DNA of 55,936 nt, taken from positions 2,515,550-2,571,485 of the forward strand of contig CP070670.1 in the NCBI GenBank assembly GCA_020351855.1, given 5' to 3'. Shown piece by piece: positions 45,782-53,958 of the stretch (within the stretch, counting starts at the first letter, position 1; each line of letters starts with the position of its first letter). The position numbers and the translations under genes are program-made. Under the pieces are notes generated by a model. It was not told the origin of the DNA. It ran no database searches and worked only from the letters and a program-made list of their open reading frames with translations. This stretch comes from Gemmatimonadota bacterium (GTDB lineage: Bacteria > Gemmatimonadota > Gemmatimonadetes > Palauibacterales > Palauibacteraceae).

Positions 45782-46264
45782 ATGGCGAAGGTCAGGCTCA
45801 CCGTGAACGGAGCGGCGCGGGAGCTGGATGTCCCGCCAGAGATGCCCATTCTGTGGGTTCTTCGGGATGTGCTCAACCTCACCGGCACGAAGTACGGCTG
45901 CGGGACGGCGCTCTGCGGCTCCTGTACGGTGCTGCGGGATGGCGAGGCGATTCGAGCTTGCGTCGAGCCGATCTCATCGGCGGAGGGCACGGCCCTGGTA
46001 ACGATCGAGGGGCTATCGGCCAATGGGACACATCCGCTGCAGGTGGCTTGGCGGGATCTGAACGTGGCGCAATGCGGTTACTGCCAGCCCGGCCAGATCA
46101 TGAACGCCGCTGCGCTGCTCGCCCGCAACCCGAGCCCGACGGATGAGGAGATCGACGCGGCTCAGCAGGCGAACCTGTGTCGGTGTGGTACCTATCTCCG
46201 CATTCGCGAGGCGATCCGAGTGGCTGCCGGTGAGGGCTCCACGGGCCGGGGGGGTGACTCGTGA
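45782..46264 (+). CDS. [2Fe-2S] subunit of isoquinoline 1-oxidoreductase-type hydroxylase
   Basis: 160 residues, small subunit of the xanthine oxidase superfamily. Plant-type cluster: [14 protein letters not shown]; second cluster: [10 protein letters not shown] and [13 protein letters not shown]. It carries electrons from the Mo site in the next gene to an acceptor. AGGAGGT precedes the ATG at 45782; a GTG two codons upstream is unlikely. GTGA overlap with the Mo subunit gene. Confidence 0.92.
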   Translation: MAKVRLTVNGAARELDVPPEMPILWVLRDVLNLTGTKYGCGTALCGSCTVLRDGEAIRACVEPISSAEGTALVTIEGLSANGTHPLQVAWRDLNVAQCGYCQPGQIMNAAALLARNPSPTDEEIDAAQQANLCRCGTYLRIREAIRVAAGEGSTGRGGDS

Positions 46265-48531
46265 GCCGGCCCGTGTGGGACCTGTTTCCGGGTGGTGGGG
46301 GAGTGACGCGCCGGTCGTTCATTCGGACGGCCGCGGCGGCGGGCGGCGGGCTCATTCTCGGCGTGTCTACCGCCTGCGAGGGTGGGGGGAGCCGGACACC
46401 GGCGGGTGGCCGGTCCGTGGGGCTGGAGGGCGGGTTTTCCCCCAACGTGTTCGTGCATCTCCACCCCACTGGAGACGTAGAGATCGTGGTCGCCCGCTCG
46501 GAGATGGGACAGGGGGTCCGCACCAGCCTCGCCGCCGTCGTGGCGGACGAGATGGAGGCCGACTGGTCTCGCATTCGGGTGGTCCAGGCACCGGGTCATC
46601 CGGATTTCGGCGACCAGAACACGGGTGGCTCCCAGAGCGTGCGCAACCACTTCCAGCGCCTGCGGGAAGCCGGGGCCGTCGCCCGACGCATGCTGGAGGA
46701 AGCCGCGGCGCGCCAGTGGGAGGTGCCGGCAGCGGAGTGCGCAGGCCGAAACCACGAGGTGGTCCATTTGCCCACCGGCCGGACAGCGGCGTACGGCGAG
46801 CTGGCCGAGGCGGCCGGGCGGCTGCAGGTGCCGGAGAACGCCGTTCTCAAGGGGGCCGACCAGTTCCGCTATATCGGTCGTCCGTTGGGCGGCGTGGACA
46901 ACCTCGACATCACGGTCGGCGCGGCGCTCTTCGGTGCCGATGTCCGGCCGCCCGGAATGGTCTACGCTGCCATCGCTCGCTGCCCGGTGGTGGGAGGCAC
47001 GCATCGGTCCTACGACGCGCAAGAGGCGCTGCGGCGGCCCGGCGTGCTCCGGGTGGTCGAGATCCCCCCGGCGGAGAGCCCGCCCGGATACGGGAGCCTC
47101 GGTGGGGTGGCAGTGGTCGCCGAGAACACCTGGGCCGCTCTCGCCGGAAGGGACGCCCTCCGCATCGAGTGGGATCTCGGTCCGCACGCCACCCACGAGT
47201 CGTCTGCCTATCGCGCTAGCCTGGAGGCGGCCGTGCGGGAGCCGGGTCGACCGGACCGATCGGAGGGGGACGTGGATGGGGCGCTTCGGGCGGCGGACCG
47301 GACGCACTCGGCCGAGTACTACGTCCCGTACCTGGCCCATGCATCCATGGAGCCTCCGGCCTGCGTTGCGTCGGTCACGCGGGAAGGCTGCGAGATCTGG
47401 GCTCCCGTGCAGGCGCCCCAGACCACGCGCCGCGTGGTGGCTGGGATGCTCGACGTACCGGAAGACAGGGTCACGGTCCACGTCACGCTGCTCGGAGGGG
47501 CGTTCGGCCGCAAATCGAAGCCTGATTTCGTGCTCGAGGCGGTGTGGATCTCGAAGGAGGTGGGGCGACCCGTGCAGGTATTCTGGACGCGGGAGGATGA
47601 CATTCGGCACGACTTCTACCATGCCGTGAGCATGCAGCGGCTCGAGGCCGGTCTGGATGACTCGAAGCGGGTCACGGCGTGGCTGCACCGGTCGGCGTTC
47701 CCCAGCATCTCGGCCACCTTCGCGAGCGGGATCGACCGCCCACCCGCCGACGAGTTGGGGCTCGGGAACACGACGGTTCCCTTCGACGTCCCCAACCTGC
47801 GTTGCGAGTCGTGCCCCGCGTCCTGGCACACCCGAATCGGCTGGCTCCGCTCCGTATCGAACATCCACCACGGGTTTGCCGTCGGCGCCTTCGCCGATGA
47901 GCTCGCGGCGCTGGCCGGACGAGACCCCAGGGAGTTCCTCCTCGATCTCATCGGCCCGGCCCGGGTCATCGATTACTGGGCGGGCGAGGAGAATGCCTAT
48001 GGGGTCGACAAGCGCGCGTACCCGTATGACACGGGACGGCTGCGCGGGGTGGTCGAGCTCGCGACGGGCGAGGCGGGCTGGGGACGTTCCCTACCGGCAG
48101 GGCGCGGGCTGGGGCTGGCGGCTCACTACTGCTTCGTCACCTACGTGGCACAGGTCGCGGAGGTCTCCGTTACGGGTGACCGGCTGAGGATCCATCGAAT
48201 CGACTGCGCGGTGGACTGCGGCCTCGTCGTGAATCCGGATCAGGTGAAAGCGCAGATGGAGGGGGCGATCGTCTTCGGGCTCAGCCTGGCCCTCCACGGC
48301 AACATCACGATGCGTGCCGGGCGCGTGGAGCAGGGCAACTTCGACGATTATCCGATCTGCGCGTTAAGAGAGGTGCCCGAGATCCACGTCCACATCGTGA
48401 ACAGCGACGCTCCTCCCACGGGGGTGGGCGAGCCCGGCGTGCCACCCGTCGCGGCGGCCGTCGCCAACGCCATCTTCGCGGCGACCGGACGGCGCATCCG
48501 GGAGCTTCCGATCCGGCTCGCGGGCGTCTAG
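46261..48531 (+). CDS. Molybdopterin subunit of isoquinoline 1-oxidoreductase-type hydroxylase
   Basis: 756 residues, xanthine oxidase superfamily, IorB-like. A Tat signal is present, [19 protein letters not shown] at about 16-34, followed by a Cys (VSTACEGG) that might be lipidated, so the folded cofactor-bearing enzyme should be exported. [14 protein letters not shown] and [12 protein letters not shown] are typical of the branch, and [11 protein letters not shown] near residue 715 carries the catalytic Glu. No FAD subunit follows, consistent with IorAB-type enzymes that pass electrons to a cytochrome. Substrate unknown: aldehydes or N-heterocycles are usual. Confidence 0.92.
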   Translation: MSRPVWDLFPGGGGVTRRSFIRTAAAAGGGLILGVSTACEGGGSRTPAGGRSVGLEGGFSPNVFVHLHPTGDVEIVVARSEMGQGVRTSLAAVVADEMEADWSRIRVVQAPGHPDFGDQNTGGSQSVRNHFQRLREAGAVARRMLEEAAARQWEVPAAECAGRNHEVVHLPTGRTAAYGELAEAAGRLQVPENAVLKGADQFRYIGRPLGGVDNLDITVGAALFGADVRPPGMVYAAIARCPVVGGTHRSYDAQEALRRPGVLRVVEIPPAESPPGYGSLGGVAVVAENTWAALAGRDALRIEWDLGPHATHESSAYRASLEAAVREPGRPDRSEGDVDGALRAADRTHSAEYYVPYLAHASMEPPACVASVTREGCEIWAPVQAPQTTRRVVAGMLDVPEDRVTVHVTLLGGAFGRKSKPDFVLEAVWISKEVGRPVQVFWTREDDIRHDFYHAVSMQRLEAGLDDSKRVTAWLHRSAFPSISATFASGIDRPPADELGLGNTTVPFDVPNLRCESCPASWHTRIGWLRSVSNIHHGFAVGAFADELAALAGRDPREFLLDLIGPARVIDYWAGEENAYGVDKRAYPYDTGRLRGVVELATGEAGWGRSLPAGRGLGLAAHYCFVTYVAQVAEVSVTGDRLRIHRIDCAVDCGLVVNPDQVKAQMEGAIVFGLSLALHGNITMRAGRVEQGNFDDYPICALREVPEIHVHIVNSDAPPTGVGEPGVPPVAAAVANAIFAATGRRIRELPIRLAGV

Positions 48532-48558
48532 CCGGTTACGGGCAGCCCAGCGTGCCGG

Positions 48559-49026
48559 TCATATGCTGCCCGAGGGCTCGGCGGGGCGTCCCTCCGGACC
48601 GGGGCGCCGATGGCCGGGATCGGGGGGACCCGGCCCCGCGCCAGGCCGTCGGTGAGGGCGCCCCCTCCTGAAGCGCTGCACGGCTTCCTCGAGGCGCCTC
48701 TGCTGATCTTCGCTGAGCAGGGGTGCGAGCTGCTGCCGCATCTCCTCCATGTTGGTCCTGATCTGCTCCCGTGTGCTCGACATCGCGGCCCGGTTCTGCT
48801 CCGCAGTGGTCCTGAGGATCGTGCGGATGGCCTCGGCCTGGGTCGCGTCGGCGGGCTCGATGATCCGCTCCAGGTGCATCGCGAAGCCACCACGGTCCCG
48901 CAGCTGTTCAATCCGTGAGATTCGCCGCTGCGCGAGCGCTCCGCTGGCCAGTGCGCCCAGGAGGATGCCGAGGGCCAGCGTGGCGAGCAGGATCAGCAGG
49001 GACTTCGTTTCGATCCGCATGGTCAT
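48559..49026 (-). CDS. Spy/LTXXQ-like exported protein
   Basis: 155 residues with an N-terminal membrane anchor or signal (LLILLATLALGILLGALASG, about 9-28), then a long helical region with Arg/Gln/Glu-rich repeats and SEDQQRRLEE, as in CpxP/Spy-like periplasmic proteins, and a Gly/Pro/Arg-rich disordered tail from about 118. It is the fourth gene of the ECF operon, 10 bases after the anti-sigma factor. GAGGAAT lies in front of the ATG. Confidence 0.65.
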   Translation of the reverse strand: MTMRIETKSLLILLATLALGILLGALASGALAQRRISRIEQLRDRGGFAMHLERIIEPADATQAEAIRTILRTTAEQNRAAMSSTREQIRTNMEEMRQQLAPLLSEDQQRRLEEAVQRFRRGRPHRRPGAGPGPPDPGHRRPGPEGRPAEPSGSI

Positions 49027-49036
49027 CTCGGATTCC

Positions 49037-49387
49037 TCATTCGCTCTCGCCGAAGCCCGAGGCATCAAGCGAGCCGTCGAAGGCGTACGCGGCCTCCAGG
49101 GTGATGGGCTGCAGGCCGAGCGCCGTCTCGACGACCGATTGGCCGCTGGCGGAGCCCGGACCGAGCAGGTTGTAGGCGCCGAGCGCCAGCAACAGTCCAG
49201 CGGCGACGGTCGCGAGCCGCCAGAACTGCCGGGTGAGAGCAGCTGAAAGGACGACGACGGGCGGCCCGCCCTCCGCGCGGATCCGCCCCATGACGCGATC
49301 GACAAAGCCGGGCTCGAAGCGCAGCTCTTCGGCGCCCCGGATGAGGGGGCCGAGTGACCCGGCGATGTCGGTTCTTTGGTCCTTCAT
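49037..49387 (-). CDS. Putative membrane anti-sigma factor
   Basis: 116 residues. The cytosolic part (1-50) starts MKDQRTDIAGSLGPLIRGAE, one transmembrane helix lies at about 55-72 (FWRLATVAAGLLLALGAYNLL), and the periplasmic part is about 43 residues. No zinc-binding HxxxCxxC motif is present. The call rests on position: its ATG overlaps the TGA of the ECF sigma factor, the usual arrangement for sigma/anti-sigma pairs. Confidence 0.65.
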   Translation of the reverse strand: MKDQRTDIAGSLGPLIRGAEELRFEPGFVDRVMGRIRAEGGPPVVVLSAALTRQFWRLATVAAGLLLALGAYNLLGPGSASGQSVVETALGLQPITLEAAYAFDGSLDASGFGESE

Positions 49388-49947
49388 GGTTCCACCAGCG
49401 GCCTCAGATGCGGTTCCAGCCTCTCCAGAGCCCTGGAAAGGCGGGAGAGCACCGTGCCCTCGGGCACCTCGAGGATCTGCGCGGTCTCCCTAGTCGAGTA
49501 CCCGTCGATCAGTCGCAGCGTCACGACGGCGCGGTGCTTAGAGGGAAGCTGATCGATGGCAAACCTGACCCTCTCGCGAACCTCTCCACTCTCAAGCTGG
49601 CCCGCCGGGTCGGGACCCGAATCCGCCAGCCGCTCGCCCGCCTCCTGGCCCTGCACGTGTCGCGCGAAGAAGCGCTTGCGGCGCTTGAGGGCGTTCAGGG
49701 ACAGGTTCATCGCGATGCGGGTAAGATAAGTGGCCAGGGATGCTTCCTCCCGAAAGCGGTTCAGCGTCCGGTAGAAGCGCACGAACGTCTCTTGCCCGAC
49801 ATCGTCCGCTTCGGCGCCCGGGCCGAGCATCCCGATCACCGTCGAGGCGACCACGTCTTCGTAGCGCTCCACGAGAGACCGAAATGCCGCCGGGTCCCCT
49901 GCTGTCGCCCTTGCCAGAAGCTCGTGGTCGGAGACGCGATCGCTCAT
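49384..49947 (-). CDS. ECF-type RNA polymerase sigma factor
   Basis: 187 residues from the ATG at 49947; a longer open frame to 50061 has no better start. Region 2 includes DDVGQETFVRFYRTLNRF and ASLATYLTRIAMNLSLN (about 50-85); region 4 has LPSKHRAVVTLRLIDGYSTR and EVPEGTVLSRLSRALERL, a helix-turn-helix for the -35 element. It redirects RNA polymerase to stress or envelope genes when released from its anti-sigma factor. Sits between two Spy-like genes. Confidence 0.92.
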   Translation of the reverse strand: MSDRVSDHELLARATAGDPAAFRSLVERYEDVVASTVIGMLGPGAEADDVGQETFVRFYRTLNRFREEASLATYLTRIAMNLSLNALKRRKRFFARHVQGQEAGERLADSGPDPAGQLESGEVRERVRFAIDQLPSKHRAVVTLRLIDGYSTRETAQILEVPEGTVLSRLSRALERLEPHLRPLVEP

Positions 49948-50005
49948 CGGGCACCAATGTGCGGGCGCGTCGTGCCCTCCGCACGGCCACGTCCAGCACG
50001 GGCTT

Positions 50006-50413
50006 TCAGCCTTCCGAGGGTGGCGGACCGCGACGCCCACCGTCGCGGCGACCCTGCTCACGGCGCTGAGCCCGTAGCTGCCTCAGCTCCTCCATCTGCT
50101 CGTTCGTGAGCACCTCGCCGAGCTGTTCGTCCAACTCGGATCTAAGGGTTTGCATGCGCGCCCGCATCGCCTCCCGGTAGCGGCTCTGCTCCTCGAACAT
50201 CTCCTGGCGCTGCTGGTCGTGCCGGGCAAATATCGGCTCGAGCTCGTCGACCTGCTCGTCGGTGAGTCCGAGCCTCTCCCGCAGCAGCTCCAGGCGTTGT
50301 TCCGGGTCCGGTCCGCGGCGTCGCTGGGCCTGCTGTGCCTCGGCGGGCGTGGCCAGGGCGAGCAGCAGCACGAGCCCCCCAAAACCGGCCAGCGAGATCC
50401 CTCTCCTCATCAT
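50006..50413 (-). CDS. Spy/LTXXQ-like periplasmic protein
   Basis: 135 residues from the ATG after GGAGG. Signal peptide: MMRRGISLAGFGGLVLLLAL, cleaved near AEAQQAQ. The mature protein is helical and charged, with two LTxxQ repeats (LTDEQVDEL and LTNEQMEEL) as in CpxP/Spy and in CnrX-type metal sensors, and an Arg/Gly-rich tail. It is the first gene of the ECF operon, 58 bases ahead of the sigma gene. Family members act as chaperones or signal sensors in the periplasm. Confidence 0.75.
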   Translation of the reverse strand: MMRRGISLAGFGGLVLLLALATPAEAQQAQRRRGPDPEQRLELLRERLGLTDEQVDELEPIFARHDQQRQEMFEEQSRYREAMRARMQTLRSELDEQLGEVLTNEQMEELRQLRAQRREQGRRDGGRRGPPPSEG

Positions 50414-50512
50414 CGTCTTCGCCTCCAATGTTCGTGATCACCCCGGCCCGCCAGATCCTCAACCGAGGTAAGGCGCCGGTTTGCGACCGATTCTCACCTG
50501 TTGGACAACCCC

Positions 50513-50544
50513 GCGGCCCGACTCATTCCGGTGACGCGGGCCGC
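50513..50544. repeat. Perfect 8-bp inverted repeat in a divergent promoter region
   Basis: GCGGCCCG (50513-50520) and CGGGCCGC (50537-50544), spacer of 16 bases. It lies between the divergent ECF operon and a lipoprotein gene. It brackets GGAAT on the minus strand (50529-50525), which could be the -35 of an ECF-type promoter with GTC 18 bases on (50506-50504). Confidence 0.35.
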
Positions 50545-50609
50545 CGTCGCCGAGTCTATTCGATGTGAGGGACAGGAGCCGGGGACCATCGCAGCGGGGG
50601 GTGGCGCCG

Positions 50610-51035
50610 ATGTCCAGAGCAACGATCAGGATCGCTTCAGCGCTGTTGCCCACCCTGATGCTCGTCGGGTGCGCTCCCAAGTACCAGCGGGTGAGCGTGG
50701 AAACGTGGCCCGCGGGAGCGGAGGTCTACCTGCAGAGGAGCGGCGAGCTGAGCGTGGCCGCCTCGGTGGCGGGATTCCACGGGACCCTCGCTGCCAGCTC
50801 CTTCGAGGAGCCGTTCCGCTCGCTAGGCAATGCGCCGGTCGGCTACGAGTTCCGGATCGCCGAGCAGGAAGGGATGATGGCGGGCGGACCCGCTTACGGA
50901 GAGGTGACCCGCCGGTACCTGGAGGGCCGCATTCGGGTCGTCATGAGCGGATACGATCCGGTAGAGCGAGCCGTCCGCTTCACGGGAGACCCGATCGACC
51001 TCCAGGTGCAGCTGAAGCCAGCTACCAGCCCCTGA
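50610..51035 (+). CDS. Small lipoprotein of unknown function
   Basis: 141 residues. A lipoprotein signal ends in the lipobox LMLVGC with Cys21, so the mature protein should be lipid-anchored. The remainder is mostly beta strand with VETWPAGAEVYLQRSG near 30, a pattern of PEGA-like repeats that often sit in surface lipoproteins, and IRVVMSGYDPVERAVRF near the end. The ATG at 50610 is chosen because it places the lipobox at residue 21. Convergent with bcp, 39 bases apart. Confidence 0.65.
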   Translation: MSRATIRIASALLPTLMLVGCAPKYQRVSVETWPAGAEVYLQRSGELSVAASVAGFHGTLAASSFEEPFRSLGNAPVGYEFRIAEQEGMMAGGPAYGEVTRRYLEGRIRVVMSGYDPVERAVRFTGDPIDLQVQLKPATSP

Positions 51036-51074
51036 TCGAGGTGCCAGCGACTCGGGGGACGGGCGACTCCAGGT

Positions 51075-51527
51075 TCAGAGCTCCTGGAGGATCTGCTCCG
51101 CGTGACCGCCGGGCTTGACCTTCGAGTAGACTCTCTCCACCCGACCATCCGGGCCGATGATCACGGTACTTCGGAGCACGCCCTCGTACTCCCTCCCGTA
51201 CATCTTCTTCTTTCCCCAGGCGCCGTAGGCCTCGGCCACCGAGTGATCGGAGTCGGCTAGCAACGGGAAGTTCAGGCCATGCTTGTCCCGGAATCGCCGA
51301 TGCGAGGCGACGCCGTCTGGACTGACTCCCAGGACCACCGTATCGCGCTTCTCGAACTGTGGCAGGCAGTCCCGGAATCCGCAGGCCTCCTTGGTGCACC
51401 CGCTGGTGTCATCCTTCGGGTAAAAGTACAGTACGATCCGCCGGCCCTCGTAGTCGTCGAGCCGGATCGTGTCGCCCGAGTCCGACTCCAGTTCGAAGGC
51501 CGGTGCCTTCGCTCCCACCTTGACCAT
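51075..51527 (-). CDS. bcp: Thioredoxin-dependent peroxiredoxin, Bcp type
   Basis: 150 residues, peroxiredoxin of the Bcp/PrxQ group. The peroxidatic Cys44 and resolving Cys49 are in TSGCTKEACGFRD, the five-residue spacing typical of PrxQ. LYFYPKDDT before and a C-terminal thioredoxin-fold strand follow. It reduces peroxides with electrons from thioredoxin. GGAGG lies 5 bases before the ATG. Next gene upstream on the same strand is the SDR, 63 bases away. Confidence 0.93.
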   Translation of the reverse strand: MVKVGAKAPAFELESDSGDTIRLDDYEGRRIVLYFYPKDDTSGCTKEACGFRDCLPQFEKRDTVVLGVSPDGVASHRRFRDKHGLNFPLLADSDHSVAEAYGAWGKKKMYGREYEGVLRSTVIIGPDGRVERVYSKVKPGGHAEQILQEL

Positions 51528-51590
51528 GCTCAGCCTCCGAGGCGGTTCGTGTTGGTTCCCGTACACGTGATGCGGAGAACGTTCTCGTGA

Positions 51591-52373
51591 TCAATAGTAT
51601 ACGATTCCACCATCGACGTTGATCGCCTGAGCGGTGATGGCGCTCGCCGCATCCGAGGCCAGGAAGAGCGCGACCGCGGCGATTTCGTCGACCGTCTGGG
51701 CGCGGCCCTGCAGGATTCCCCGCAGGACGCCCTCCCGCTGCTCCTCGACGTCCATGCCAAGACGCTCCGCGAGGGCCTGGCCGAGCCGCTGTGACATGCG
51801 GGTTTCCGTCACCGGGCCCGGGCAGATGGCGTTGACCCTGACGCCGCGGGGCGCGGCTTCCGCGGCGAGCGAGCGGGTGAGCCCGAGCATTCCCGCCTTG
51901 GAGGTGCCGTAGGCGCCACCCATCGGATAGGCCTGCTTCCCCCCGATGCTCGAGATGTTCAGTATCACGCCCGAGCCCCGCTCGTACATCTCCGGCAGCA
52001 CCAGCCGGCAGAGGAGAAAGGGCCCGCGAAGGTTGATCGCGATGACCTCGTCGAACTCCTCCGGGCTGATCTCCTCGGCTGGCCGCACGGGGCCGAAGAT
52101 GCCCGCGTTGTTCAAGAGAATGTCGATCGGCCCGAAGCGGGCCCGGGCTTCCTCGACGATGCGCTCGCAGTCCCCCTCGTGGCTGACGTCGGCCACGACC
52201 GAGGCGGTCCGTCCCCCCCGCTTCGATATCCAGGCGGTCGTGCGGTCCAGCTCCTCTTCCGTGCGCGCGGTCGCCAGCACGGCCGCGCCCTCGGAGGCGA
52301 AGCGCCGAGCGATGCCCCGGCCGATGCCACGGCCCGCTCCCGTCACGATGGCCACCTTGCCGTCCAGTCTCAT
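51591..52373 (-). CDS. SDR family NAD(P)-dependent oxidoreductase
   Basis: 260 residues, classical short-chain dehydrogenase. The cofactor motif is TGAGRGIGRG (11-20), NNAG follows at about 90, and the catalytic Ser, Tyr and Lys are in ISSIGG, AYGTSK. It resembles FabG-like 3-oxoacyl reductases and 3-hydroxybutyrate-type enzymes; the sequence ending INVDGGIVYY is common in both. No fatty acid genes are near, so the substrate is open. Confidence 0.9.
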   Translation of the reverse strand: MRLDGKVAIVTGAGRGIGRGIARRFASEGAAVLATARTEEELDRTTAWISKRGGRTASVVADVSHEGDCERIVEEARARFGPIDILLNNAGIFGPVRPAEEISPEEFDEVIAINLRGPFLLCRLVLPEMYERGSGVILNISSIGGKQAYPMGGAYGTSKAGMLGLTRSLAAEAAPRGVRVNAICPGPVTETRMSQRLGQALAERLGMDVEEQREGVLRGILQGRAQTVDEIAAVALFLASDAASAITAQAINVDGGIVYY

Positions 52374-52413
52374 CCGTTCTCCGCGTGCTCCATTCCAGGG
52401 GCCGTCCGGCCCG

Positions 52414-52866
52414 CTAGCGAAAGTCGTCGAGCCGCACCAGGCGGGCGCTCCAGGGACAGTACTGCCCCACCGTGCTCAGCCAAACGTCCAGCTCCTCCTC
52501 GACGAAGGAGGGCAGCCCGCTGCACACCTCGATCGTGGCCTCCGCCATCGACGTCTCGTCCGGGTCCAGATGCCAGCTCCACGGCAGATTATGTTCGCCG
52601 CGGCCCGCTCCCGCCCGAAGCGGTCCGTTCGGGATGTTCGCGTTCCCCACTCCGTCGCGCAGGTCCAGCAGCTGCTGCACGGTGGCGGGGTTCGTAACCC
52701 AGACGCGGAACGTCTCATCTTCGACATCGAAGGTGGCCAAAACGCCTCCGCGGAGCTCGTCATCCGGACCGGGAGGCGCCTCGCCGCAGCCGACAAGAGC
52801 CGCACATACGGTCAAGATAAGTGACTTTTTAAATAGCAACTTGGATGCAATCCTATTAAGCGCCAT
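52414..52866 (-). CDS. Lipoprotein with a BP74-like domain
   Basis: 150 residues. The lipobox is ALVGC with Cys27. The mature part has FRVWVTNPATVQQLLDL, then NIPNGPL and HNLPWSWHLDPDETSMAEA, and CSGLPS...YCPWSARLV. This is the pattern I know from the domain named after Dictyostelium calmodulin-binding protein BP74, which occurs in scattered bacterial exported proteins. The first 20 codons are A/T-rich compared with the neighbours (for example AAAAAGTCACTTATC). Function unknown. Confidence 0.7.
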   Translation of the reverse strand: MALNRIASKLLFKKSLILTVCAALVGCGEAPPGPDDELRGGVLATFDVEDETFRVWVTNPATVQQLLDLRDGVGNANIPNGPLRAGAGRGEHNLPWSWHLDPDETSMAEATIEVCSGLPSFVEEELDVWLSTVGQYCPWSARLVRLDDFR

Positions 52867-52876
52867 GCGAGCTGAT

Positions 52877-53803
52877 TCAGGACTCTGTCTTCGGGTACTC
52901 GATCTCCAGCGGAAGCTTGATCCGGTAGGTGAGCTGCAGAAGATCGTGGCGCCCCTCGGGAAACACCGTCTCCACCCTGCCGTCGAGGTAGGTCACGGTC
53001 AGAGGCTGCACCTTGAACGGGCCCTTCCGGGCGGTCGCGTACGTCACGACGAGGCCGTCCTCGGCGACGGCCAGCCGGTTCTGGACCGCGCTACCGTCTC
53101 CGACGATCGAGAAGAGGGTGCCGAGCGCCCCTCCCAAGGGGCGGGCCTGTACGCCGGAGATCCGGTCCTGGACGATCATGTTGCCGAAGTCGAGGAGCCA
53201 GTACTCGATACGGCGACGGTTCGTGATGCGGAGTTGCGGACTGGTCGTCGTGTCCACGAACGTGTAGCGGTCGGGCGCGCCCGGCTCGTCGGGCCAGCCG
53301 ACCCGCACCCTCGCCACGAGGTCGGGCGTCTCCCCCTTCTTCACCCTGATCTGTCTCGGCGCTCCGTTGAACTCGATGACCCGATCCTGACCGTGCTGAT
53401 GGGCCAGGGCGATGTACTCGGGCACCTCGCCCGGCTCGAGTCCGAGCGTGGTCCGAAAAGCCTCGTACCAGTCCTCGTGATGAAGCAGCAGAGGAGGGCC
53501 CTCCGGATCCTCGGCGATGGCATCGCGAACCAGGGAGAGCAGGACGGCGGTCTCGAACCGCGTGGAGTTCGTGGACGCGAGGAGGTTGTAGCCGAGCCTC
53601 GCCTGCCTCTCCATGGCCGCCTGGACGTCGGCGAAACTGACTCTCGCCGGCGGGGCCTCGACCGACTGGGACGGGGCCGGTAAAGGAGGGAGCAGGATCA
53701 GCGCGGCCAGGCTCCAGGCGCCGAGGACCCCGCCCCCATGGGGCGTCGCCCGCCGCACGGGCGCTCCGGCTGCTGGGTGGGGCCGCGAGGTGCTGGGTCG
53801 CAC
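52877..53803 (-). CDS. Exported protein of unknown function
   Basis: 308 residues with a GTG start and a long charged N-terminus before a hydrophobic stretch (about 27-43, LGAWSLAALILLPPLPAPS). The translation start may lie further in. The rest mixes beta strands and charged loops, with VRVGWPDEPGAPDRYTFVD and RIEYWLLDFGNM in the middle and a C-terminal strand LPLEIEYPKTES. I do not recognise it. It ends 10 bases before the BP74-like lipoprotein and may be co-transcribed with it. Confidence 0.55.
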   Translation of the reverse strand: MRPSTSRPHPAAGAPVRRATPHGGGVLGAWSLAALILLPPLPAPSQSVEAPPARVSFADVQAAMERQARLGYNLLASTNSTRFETAVLLSLVRDAIAEDPEGPPLLLHHEDWYEAFRTTLGLEPGEVPEYIALAHQHGQDRVIEFNGAPRQIRVKKGETPDLVARVRVGWPDEPGAPDRYTFVDTTTSPQLRITNRRRIEYWLLDFGNMIVQDRISGVQARPLGGALGTLFSIVGDGSAVQNRLAVAEDGLVVTYATARKGPFKVQPLTVTYLDGRVETVFPEGRHDLLQLTYRIKLPLEIEYPKTES

Positions 53804-53958
53804 GAGCGCTCCGTTGGTTGACGTCGCAGGCTATCCGGTTGAGGGGCGACTACACCGACGTCGCGGTCCTGGTTTCGTCGATGGAGGGGCGGGTTTTCAC
53901 GACAAGCGGTCGGAGCCATCGTGCGCCTTGGGCTGATACGGCACGCGGAGCGCATGGA

